A program made the position numbers and the translations under genes. A DNA stretch of 64,000 bases from Sthenelais limicola. Lineage: Eukaryota > Annelida > Polychaeta > Phyllodocida > Sigalionidae. The DNA is taken from assembly GCA_942159475.1 (NCBI GenBank), contig OW804096.1, forward strand, positions 90,933,784 to 90,997,783. Reading direction: 5' to 3'. The notes below the pieces were generated by a model. That model made no database searches. It was not told where the DNA came from and saw only the letters and a list, made by a program, of their open reading frames with translations. This document shows, one piece after another, positions 54,701 to 64,000 of this stretch; the stretch's first letter is position 1, and the number at the start of each line of letters is the position of its first letter.

Positions 54701-57700
54701 TGTTTATTCCTTGCTTTTCCTTACAAGCTCTGAAGTCCACCTTAATCCTTATAAGAATCACTTTTATACTTCATTAATCCACTTTCGGCACAGAGTGTTC
54801 TTGATTTTTGCTACTTTGATGCGGGTTATTTTCTCCAGGGTTATTTCCTCCTGGCAATGGCGGCTGCTGACCACCGTCTCGACTGTGGTCAAGCGACTCT
54901 TTCGATCTCTCTATCTTTTTCGTACTTGTACTTATCCGCCTGAAAGCTTATTATAGGCGTTTTTACCAATGTCTCCGGCTGTTGTATTTTACTTTTAAAG
55001 TAAAAAGTCCTTCGGGTAAACCCTCCTGAGTCTGGGTTATTTCTCCAGGGTCTATCTCTTCTACACAATGGCGATCCTACCTCGTGGCTAGCTATATCCT
55101 ATTTTGAAATCGCCGTATTTTTGTTCTTAACAAATGTCCAAAACTTTTTTGTACTTTGGTATGATCCTTGTGACAGAGTCACCTTTTTAACACTTTCCCG
55201 AGTAGCTCGCTGAGCTATATCTGAAAAGAAAAAGGATTAGTTGGGGGAGCCGATCCACCCGCGTACTGTCCACTTCTATGGTCAACCGGAAGTCTTCATG
55301 TGTAAAGTGTTGTAAATCATGTTGTGTAAAAATGTGTAAAGTGTTGTAAATCATGTTGTGTAAAAAATATTTTGTGAACAAATGATCATAGGGATATATG
55401 CCTCCTCTGAGTGGTCCCTGCAGGGAAGACGCCGTAGTTTGGATACACAGAAGTATACGATTATATGTCCACGAATCTTGCACTTTGTGTATTCCTGTGA
55501 CTAATTTTCCACTTGAATGACTAGGCACATATATAATTATTGTCTTAGACACCTTCGATTCCGCCCGCCCCCGGGCTGGGCTGTCAATTTGCAAGGCGTC
55601 TTAATCACTAAAAAGTTCGTGCCACCTTGCTAACGTTGGTATCTTTGACACATAACTTTTATTTTTGCTCATAAACTGCTTATACATTTTTTTGCGAGAA
55701 TTGTGCTTTTCCATACTGCTTTGATATACCCTGTGCACCATGTTTAACGAAATAAGACGATGTCCAAAAATAAAACAAAAAAATGCTTATAAATTATTTC
55801 TTCTGCCTTCTCACAGCAGTTAGAACTGGCCGGGAAGAAAATGAACATGATACGGTAAACCAAGGCGTTACCTGGAGACAGTACTATAGCTAGTACTACC
55901 CCAAGTGCCGATTCAATGTTTCGCACTTGTGAAGAATACACCTTTGTTTGGTTTATTTGTACTGTAAAAGTATGGATTTCTTTTCAATGGGAAGGGAAAT
56001 GTAACTGTTTCAAATCTTGCAACCAGCTATGGTTAAAACTTACGTACTACTATGCGGCCTCGATACTCTTCTGTTGCTACAGACGTCACGTTAGTTCAGA
56101 GATTCCATATGGATTTTAGTTTTTACAGGATCTTCGCGCTTTTGGCCAGGAATACCAGACTTTTCCAGGTCCATTTCAGTGATCTTTAGAATCCTGTGTC
56201 CCTGAGGACGGGACGAAGGGTTGCAGCTATTGTTGTACATAAGCCAATGATGCATTTAACAGGTTTGACATTTAGATTTATATCAATCACCAATTTTTAG
56301 CTTTTACTTTGTTGGTCACTCGGTGTATGATGTGAAAGGGGTGGGTAGGGAAAATAGTAAGAAACCGAGAATCATAAAAAATTAAAAAATTAGGTCATTG
56401 AATAGATTTCAACAGGATTCAAAATCCATATACCCTACACATGTATGATGATTTTCCATGCCCTGGAAAATACCGATTTTCCGGTCCTTGAATCTTATTA
56501 TATATTTTGTTATTGCAATATAGAAGTCTAAGAAATTCCACCAATTTGTCGACATATGACTATAAATAGATATTTGCATTTTTGATGAGAGATCTTGGTC
56601 TGGAGGTATTTTAATCAATTCTGTCCATTTTCCCGACGGAAAATACATCAGAAATACCCCACTTTTATATATCTGGCATCAATATTTTAAACTTTAGAGG
56701 GGGAAAAAACCACTGTTTTATTGCCTAAACATGAAAGAAAATCTTACCGATTATGAGAAAAAGTGTGTAAAGGGGCAAAAATGATGTCAAATCAGTGTTA
56801 CATGTTTATTCAAATTTCATATCATGACCCTGGCTACCGAATAATTTGAAAAAAATATAGTTCTAATAATCTATTGGTTGATTTGCAATGCAAAAATGTA
56901 TGGGGAAGTCTGGGGATGTCACCATAACGTACCTATTTAAACCTAGAATAAAGATATGGTTGAAACTCAAAGATGGGTATAGTTTAGATAGATTTCAATG
57001 TATAATAATGAATGAAGTTGAATATTATCATTTTCTTCGGAATTAGAGCATATGATATATATTTGGGAAGGTCTTATGTCACCATAACGTGCCGGACATT
57101 TTAGTTAATAAAAGATAAAATATTTAGAGTGGAACAAATTAAAGTATGGCTGAAGGTAAGTCATCATATTGTAAAATTGACAGCATAAATTGTCTAATTT
57201 TTAAGTTAAAGTAGTCTCATTCAGCCACACATTCGTCACGCCCCTACCGGCCAGAAGGCTCACTACACTTTTTTACCGCCACAACACTCGCGGATCTCTT
57301 ATCACTCCAAAGTCCAAAGGCACAGGTTGGGTCCAGGCCTGACCGTTATCTCAAAGTTGATCACAAGGGAAGGGAGGGGAGGGGGGTATTGATTAAGAAC
57401 GGGAGGGAGAGGGGGAGGGGAGATAACCCCGTGACCTGGTCATCATCCAAAGAGATTGGTCAGAGTGGCAGTGGTCACTCTGAACCTTGTTTTAATATTT
57501 TCCTGTCATTGTTATCCTGTGGCTGATTGGATCTCTAATCTAACCTGTTAATTAATTGGTCCAGAGAGACCTAAGCCAATCAGCGCAGGCCCAGTGTATT
57601 CGTTCTAATCTGTCTAGTATAAAAATAAAGACCAGCGATTAGTTCGATCTCTTTTAAGTGATCCTACTGACCTGAAGCATACATCTCTGTGTGTTGCGTT

Positions 57701-57835
57701 GATTAATTTCTCGCCCAACTACTGACCCTGAAATATTACGAAGAATGTCTCGCACTTCTTCAATATAGCTCAAACATAATCAGTCACATTATCCCCCTGC
57801 TGTGCATTATTGCACCTCAAGAGTGCTAAAACATG
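54701..57835. other. non-coding DNA right of the LINE
   Basis: No gene is supported. The motif ATGTCACCATAACGT occurs singly at about 56917 and 57074. A promoter-like stretch at 57230-57745 (TATAAAAATAAAGACC at about 57617) might be an old LTR or gene flank, but no partner was found. Confidence 0.45.
55297..55366. repeat. two-copy tandem duplication, 33 bp unit
   Basis: TGTGTAAAGTGTTGTAAATC plus ATGTTGTGTAAAAA occurs twice in a row. Confidence 0.88.
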
Positions 57836-57871
57836 ATGTCACCGTAACGTGCCGGCACGTTACGGTGACAT
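57836..57871. repeat. perfect 36-bp palindrome
   Basis: Two 18-base arms, ATGTCACCGTAACGTGCC and its exact reverse complement, meet without a spacer. The arm sequence also occurs, with one or two changes, as single copies near 56917 and 57074. Confidence 0.9.
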
Positions 57872-60800
57872 TAAGTGACATAATAATTATTTCACATTAT
57901 TTATATACATGTATGTATTGTGTGGATATATAGAGAACCTTTTCCCTAATAATTTTGCTTCTAATTACTTAAATAGAATTTATATTTGCCTTCCTAAACA
58001 CCCAATACAAGTATTTAAGTCATCTTAACAGGAAAACAAGGGGAAGAATATTATATATTTTAGTTAATTCTAAATATAATGGATTATATGAGTAAATGGG
58101 CAGAGGGTCAATTCCCCTGTGACCCTTGCTGCTGCCATTAAGATTACCATTACTGAGTCATTATTTGGCTTTAACTTTTCTTCTAGTTGGAATATTTTCA
58201 CAAACTAAAAAGCATTATGACCCTTATGTCGCGGCCTATGAAGTACACAATAATTGAAAACATTATGTGTATATTTTTTTTTATTTATTTCTAATTCATG
58301 TAGAAATAGGTATACTTCTTCTATGCCCTTATCAGCTAGTTCCCGTCACAGACTCCACGAAGCTGTCCTGACTACAATATTCATTATTAAATTTCCCAAT
58401 TTCGTCTAGATTATCAGCAATATGTGTACTTTATGTGCGAAAAATAATAAATCAATAGAAGCAATTTAAAAAAATTAAGAATTTTCTGCCAAATGTCGAC
58501 CAATTGGTGGAATTGCACTCTATCTATAGAATTAATTCATTAAAGTTCAAGGCTCCGCGGAGAAAAGCCTGCAGGATAGTTAAGATGTCAGCCAATGGTT
58601 TGTAGACCTGAGCCACTCACACTCCCAAAGTGCCTTGTTCGCGGGCGGGCAGGCCTACAGCCAGTGCTATGCATTTTACTACAAGCTACGCCACCTGGTG
58701 ACTAATGCCATGGTAATACCTAACAAGCGCCTTCGGCACTTGGAATATAGCAGCTTAGGTATACAATTCTCTCTTTTCCCCCTCTCCTCTTCACTCTCCC
58801 CCCCCCCCCTCTTTCTCTGGGTATATCCTGAGAAAGGAAAGGAACGATACCTTCATTATTTTGAATGCTAGACTTGCCAAATTTAACACTGGAAACCTAT
58901 TTGAAAACAGAAATAATGAGGATTTAAGATAAGCATTTTAAGAATTTTAGAATTAAGAATTTTAGGAGATCAAAAATAAAGGAGAGGGATAGATAAGGGC
59001 GATGAGAGAGAGAGCACAATTGAGGAGAGGCGAGAGAGGGAGAGGAGAGATGAGAAAGACAGATATATAACAGGGTTTCATTGAAAAGTACTTGCACCCC
59101 CCCCCCCCCCGCCCCCATACACACACCTATACATCTATCGATTATCCTTCTCCTCCCCGTTTTGTTCCCCTCCCCGACTACCTTTCTTGCTCTCCCTCCC
59201 CTTTTATCCCCCCTCCTTCACCGATCCCCTTCCTTCATATAAATGCGCAGAACGAAAAAGCTGACAGAAAGAGGTTTAAAATTATATGTATAACATGCTT
59301 TTGCTTACTTATTTGCTAAACTAAATTGATATTTTAAAATAATCTTCAATCTTGATCATTTATATTACCCATTTGTCATCCTCTTACATGTAGGCTATAA
59401 TTGAACCCTCTTTTAAAACGGCATTGGAAATTGAGGCTCCTCCTCCTCCTCCTCCTCCTCCCCGTCCTGCTAACCTCACTACCATACCTGTTACAATTTA
59501 ACCCCTCCTCGATCCTCTTTCTCCTCCATCTCTCTTCCTTCTCCTGTTGCTTTACGCCCTTTATTCCCCATATGTGGGTCAGATTTTCAGAAAATAGATT
59601 TTCTCAATCAGGGGTGATGCACAGGATGCGCCGAGCTGGGTCGAGGTATTACGTAACACATGTGTACATGTAAACAAACAACGTGGGGACGTGGGGAAGA
59701 TGAGGCTATGGCGGAAACAGCCGAGTAGGAAAGGAGTTAGAAACAGAGGGGAAAAAAGAGATATTAATGAATCCTGTACATCACTGTGGTCAACCATTAC
59801 AATATCATTACATGTTCACAACCTAGGAAGTACTTAAGAAACAAGAATTACAAGCATAAGCTTGTGTAAAGCGAGTTTTTAATTATTCGAATTATATAGA
59901 ATTGTAATTATAAGTAAAAATTAAGTATATTTTTTGATTATAAGTATAAATATAGGTCAAATATATAACTATAGATTATAATATAAAAGGGGTGGGTGTA
60001 GGGGGTAGGGGTGTGGGAAAAGTACCATCAGGCATCAACCATATGACAACTCATAAAATATCCTAATTTCATCATTAAATAATAAAAATATATATCGTTG
60101 TGAACTAAATTTCTCATAGAGAAAATCCTTTATTTTTCCTGACAGTTGATCCATATAATCCCAAGACATTATTATAATGTATGAACTGGTGACCGAATCA
60201 TAATATCGTATTATAATACCTAGATAATAATTTAGAGAATGCCTGTGTCTGGAATCCGTGAATAATTTTCTCAGTGTTAAATCTCCATTGAGAAAATTAT
60301 CGAACAAAATGCAATCTTAAAATCGCCTAAATCTCTTAAAAATCTAAACTAAAATTCATGTAATAATTCATTTAATTACACAAGTACATCCATATACATA
60401 CAGACATACATAGGCCTACAGACAGACAGACCACGCAGACCACTGAGCCATAGACTAGAGTCTACCCCAATTATCGCCTACTCGGCGAAAACACTGTCTA
60501 GAAAGTATCCGCGCGAGAATTTGTGTTGTGTAGGTGTATGGTAACTGCTTGGCTGGTTAGTTTAGTAGAATATTTTCCGGCCGCTGTATTTGTTATATCG
60601 TTGTTGGTATCGTTGATCAAAGCTTTTAAAATTATGGTTTCGGCGACTGCAGAGCCGGGGGACCCGGCTAAACTTGGCCACTGGGAACGAGTTGACTCAG
60701 TGTTTTGCTTGGTCTGCAGGCGTCTTTATGGCAATGCCATAAAACCCCTGCAGATTTTAGACTTCAGGAGAAGAATCTATATTTCGTTACCTTTTTAATG

Positions 60801-62045
60801 GAATAATCGCGGAGTTTCTACATGGAATATGACAGCAATACATGCACGTGATAATCCTAGGCTAGTTGTTTTGATTGTGCAAGTGCAAAGACGGAAGTGT
60901 CTGACCGGAAGGAGCGCGCGGCCTTGCTCAATACACTATGAGAAGCCTTACGTATCATTTCCCATGCATTTCAGTCATGTGGCCCAACTTTCAGGTCGGT
61001 CGATCGGCCGATATGCAGTCCCCATTCACGCTAGTGTTAATGTAAGTTTACACCAAGATTGTAATTTATCTGTGCGCATTTCGGTTAAATCGACTTTACT
61101 AATAGCTAGGTGTATTAATATGCTGGCGATTCATTGTAGTGGATGCCTAAGTTTGTAGGAAAATAAGTGCGAGAAACCTTTTGCAGACCCAGGGGCCCCT
61201 CTCTTATAATCGTTGTACAGTTATGGCGCTGCGTTCGCTGTGTTTCGGTAAATCGCATTCGCTTATTGAAATAAGCGGTTTGGCAGCCGTTCGTTAAAAC
61301 TTATTTAATGAATCATATAAAGTAACTAAAGACATAGGAAGCTTAATATGACTCTTATTAAAGATCCCAAATGAACGATTCTGTTTATAAATGAACATTT
61401 CAAAGGAATTGGAGACGTTTATTTTCAATATGCCTGATCGGTAAATGTAAACATGTAGGTGTTGACTTGAGTCAGGCTATTACACCTTTCCACCCGACGC
61501 CGAGGTGGTTGATAGGTTAGCAGTCAATTAGTACGGCCGACACCTCCTTATCTGCTAACATGCATTCTACAATGAATACAATTATCAAACTTTTTCGAAA
61601 GCTTTTCTAACCAACCTCTCCCTCTCCCGTCCATCCCCCTTAATAATACCCTGGTGATACAATGAAAGACACTTAGGGAGGCTTGAGAGTGAGAGGAAAG
61701 AAAGTGAAATGAGTCATTTGCCCTTAATGCCACTTCAATGAAACCTTGTGTGAGAATTTACAATCTGTTTCTTTGCCCTGTGTTGGTAAGGGACCAACAT
61801 GGTACTCGTCCACAGCAAAATATAGGCCTACTCATTATTTACGAGTACCAAACCCTTACTACGATCCCTGCAACGTATACATAAGTATGCAGAGTCCCTC
61901 GCCGGCCGCCGGGAGATGTAGCGTCATACCCTGTCACTTTACGTGGTAGCGCATAAGGGGCCGTTTTGACGGGTCCGTTTTCGGAAGGGGACGTTTTGAC
62001 TGGATACACACATTGCACTAGGTTTGTGTGAGCGATTTTCAACTG
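57872..62045. other. non-coding, repeat-rich DNA
   Basis: No gene is supported except a doubtful short frame at 60634. Contains C-runs at 58799-58810 and 59095-59110, CT-rich tracts, and a (CTC)n run at 59439-59463. Confidence 0.5.
60634..60798 (+). CDS. doubtful short frame, possible BED-finger remnant
   Basis: A GC-richer island around 60500-60750 includes an ATG-started 54-aa frame with VFCLVCRRLYGNAIKPLQ. The CxxC followed by Asn-Ala-x-Lys-Pro recalls BED fingers of hAT transposase-derived proteins, but the later His ligands are missing. It could be a truncated transposon exon, a host first exon or chance. Confidence 0.2.
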   Translation: MVSATAEPGDPAKLGHWERVDSVFCLVCRRLYGNAIKPLQILDFRRRIYISLPF

Positions 62046-62120
62046 AGACGGATGGCCGAGCGAGTAGAGGCGCTGGTCTGCTGAATGAAGGGACCCGGGT
62101 TCGAACCGCGAGAGCGGACG
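62046..62120 (+). repeat. tRNA-like sequence, probable head of a SINE
   Basis: A good A box (TGGCCGAGCGAGTAGAGG from 62053) and a perfect B box (GGTTCGAACC at 62098-62107) are spaced as in a tRNA gene. The acceptor stem does not close and the T stem has a mismatch, so it is not a working tRNA. Unrelated sequence and a (GA)n tract follow, as in tRNA-derived SINEs. Confidence 0.6.
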
Positions 62121-62227
62121 GGAGTGATTTCTTTAGGCAAAGCTGTTACACAGCAAGCAGGCCTACTAGTGTATGCACTGTATGGGAGAGAGCGAGCGCA
62201 GAAGGCGTCCTATCATTGGGAGCGGGA

Positions 62228-62265
62228 GGAGAGAGAGAGAGAGAGAAAGAGAAAGAGAGCGGGAA
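62228..62265 (+). repeat. (GA)n microsatellite
   Basis: Purine-rich GAGA run downstream of the tRNA-like sequence. Confidence 0.85.
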
Positions 62266-64000
62266 AAATATCTATTTTCCAGGTCTGAGAAACCATTTTT
62301 TTAAAAAACATTTTTCCAAGGTAATTTGCCCATAGGAACGCAGTAGGGGTCCAATCACGCAATTACGCAAAGAGGAGCAAGAGAAGGAGCCCTGGATAGA
62401 GAGTGAGGAGGAGAGAGGAGGAGAGAGGAGTAGGAGGATGACACCACATACCAATCCTAGACCTTTTAGTACATAGTCTATAGAAGGACTATAGAAGGCC
62501 TATAGAAGGATTATAGGAGGAGGAGAAAGAGAGTGTTTGACGACGAAGTAGGGGTCCTATCACGCAATCGTACACAAAAATACCAGTTCAGCTGCAAAAC
62601 GCAGCAACAAACCCTACCTATGCCTACCGAAATCAAAACTAAGCCTACGATAAGCTTACATACGAAAAATAACATGGAGAATCTGAACAGATCTGTGAGT
62701 AGTATATGTCGTTTTAGGATTGCAGCGTAAAGGACTGGCTCCAGGCAGACCTGTATGTCGACGTGTCCCGTCAGCCGCAATTGCGCAGCACTCGGATTTC
62801 CCTTGGAATCTAAAGGCAACGTTGAATGCGGTGATCGTAGTACGGCGATTGAAGGACAGCCCTCGGGGCCAAGCCATTCCTTAAAAGCGCGTCTGACGCC
62901 CAGCTTATCCCACGTGTACCCTGGTACACCTGCCTCTGGGAGCGCAGGGTTCACCGAGCCGTAACAAATCTCGTATGCTGCGAGTTTCCTCGAGTAGCCA
63001 AAACTCGAGGAAAGGAAGATTTCATTGTATAGGCTACTACAAAGAGGCCTGCTCCATTAGGGGCTCCCCCTGTAGGATCAAAACTGATGCTCCCTACTGT
63101 GTGCCTAAATGAGTCAGTAAACCATTTTGTTAGGAATATTGATTCTCCATATATTGATTACTGAAGCAGTTATTAGTGCGATTTTATATTAATTTAGGGA
63201 CCTCGCTAACATATTGGGCACTTTCATAGGCCTGGAATTTATGGCTAGAATAGGGGATATCTCTATGATTAAAGTTATAAACGTTAAAAGGTAGAACAGT
63301 CACTGAGAGAAAATATTGCGTCTACAGCTTAAGGATATATACATATTTACACATGGTACATATTCAGTCAAGGCTCAGTGTTTTGTGTCCCTTATAGTGT
63401 CTCACCTCAAGCCGCAAAATGCCACTATAATCACATTGGGACGCTTACTCAGGGGCGGGGAAAGCCATTAGCGCTGTAGGCGTCCAATCACTGACACTAT
63501 TATTTGATCTGAGAGCTTAGATTGTATTGGCATAAAATAAGGCTCAGCATATCTTAAAACAACCTACAGGGTAATTCACTAGAAGAGCAAGGACACCCCA
63601 CAGGATTGTATTATAACAGTTTACAGACCAAGGTAACACGAGAGATTAAAAACTAATAAGAGAAAAGTTTATTCAACAAATATCTGTCCATTCCAGGGAC
63701 ACGCTTTTTTTTTAACGAGATACAGCAGATGATAATCCTTCACTTATAGAGCTGATTTTCAGTCTGTAAAATTGAAAGGAACAAATAGTATTCATAAAGT
63801 GCATCAAAAACAGCGAAACGCCACCGAAAACTCAAACGCCAATACAGACCTCATATCCATGGCGGGACGGAGAATGGTCATTTTGCAGGAGAAAATCACA
63901 CAGATTCTCAGTACGTTTAGAGTGCAATACAAACTTAAAACGACATATATCCTAAAGTCAAGTACACGCACACTAAAACCCGCACAAATGACACATAACA
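62266..64000. other. non-coding end of the window
   Basis: No gene is supported. GGA-rich stretches at 62400-62530 produce spurious open frames. Nothing else stands out. Confidence 0.5.

Noticed and set aside
57230..57745. Solo LTR
   Set aside because: A promoter-like TATAAAAATAAAG and downstream leader are present, but no partner, target duplication or TG...CA ends could be matched.
62046..62120. Functional tRNA gene
   Set aside because: A and B boxes are good but the acceptor stem does not close and the T stem has a mismatch, so a SINE head is more likely.
62085..62335. Frames through the GA-rich stretch
   Set aside because: Low-complexity Glu/Arg runs from the (GA)n microsatellite.

Overview
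The window is eukaryotic DNA, most likely from an invertebrate animal and perhaps an aquatic one. It has spliceosomal introns, AATAAA signals, TATA boxes, microsatellites and several metazoan retroelement classes stacked inside each other. The species cannot be fixed from the sequence, and no clear single-copy host gene was found.

The framework is a large integrated Polinton/Maverick (adintovirus-like) element on the + strand, cut into two blocks. The left block (1-7296) holds the 3' part of protein-primed DNA polymerase B, fused to a C-terminal NADAR-like domain and split by two small introns that fall in its catalytic motifs. It then holds an FtsK/HerA-type packaging ATPase, a BIR-domain protein, two small proteins, an RVE-type integrase, a small putative virion protein and a Lys-rich core-like protein. 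A 5'-truncated LINE is inserted after the integrase. The right block (about 34.9-43.7 kb) holds the major capsid protein (frame broken), an adenain-type protease, two divergent genes for secreted or type I membrane proteins with LRR-like ectodomains and mucin-like stalks, and a five-exon coiled-coil gene with a small spliced antisense gene inside one intron. The + strand membrane-protein gene ends in a chain of small exons that are all in phase 2 and all multiples of three.

The blocks are separated by about 27.6 kb (7.3-34.9 kb) of foreign DNA. This carries an intact three-exon gene of unknown family, possibly an OB-fold ssDNA-binding protein (9004-17200, +), and a decayed gene joining a zinc-binding N-terminus, a PIF1-like helicase and a GIY-YIG nuclease (28759-25208, -). 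Both look like replication or mobility genes of a large mobile element I cannot name. Two young retroelements are nested in it. One is a Ty3/gypsy-like LTR element (9342-15823), with LTRs identical by eye, a textbook -1 frameshift signal and no integrase. The other is a complete Ngaro-type tyrosine-recombinase element (18603-22842), with split direct repeats and its gag and RT frames separated by one UGA. The whole insert is dotted with local two-copy duplications of about 60-270 bp.

To the right (48.5 to about 54.7 kb, -) lies a nearly full-length L1/Tx1-like LINE whose ORF1 ends in a well-conserved NADAR domain. Two unrelated selfish elements in one window therefore carry NADAR, a family linked to removal of ADP-ribose from nucleic acid. 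The last 9 kb is repeat-rich, non-coding DNA with a perfect 36-bp palindrome, a tRNA-derived SINE-like sequence and simple repeats.
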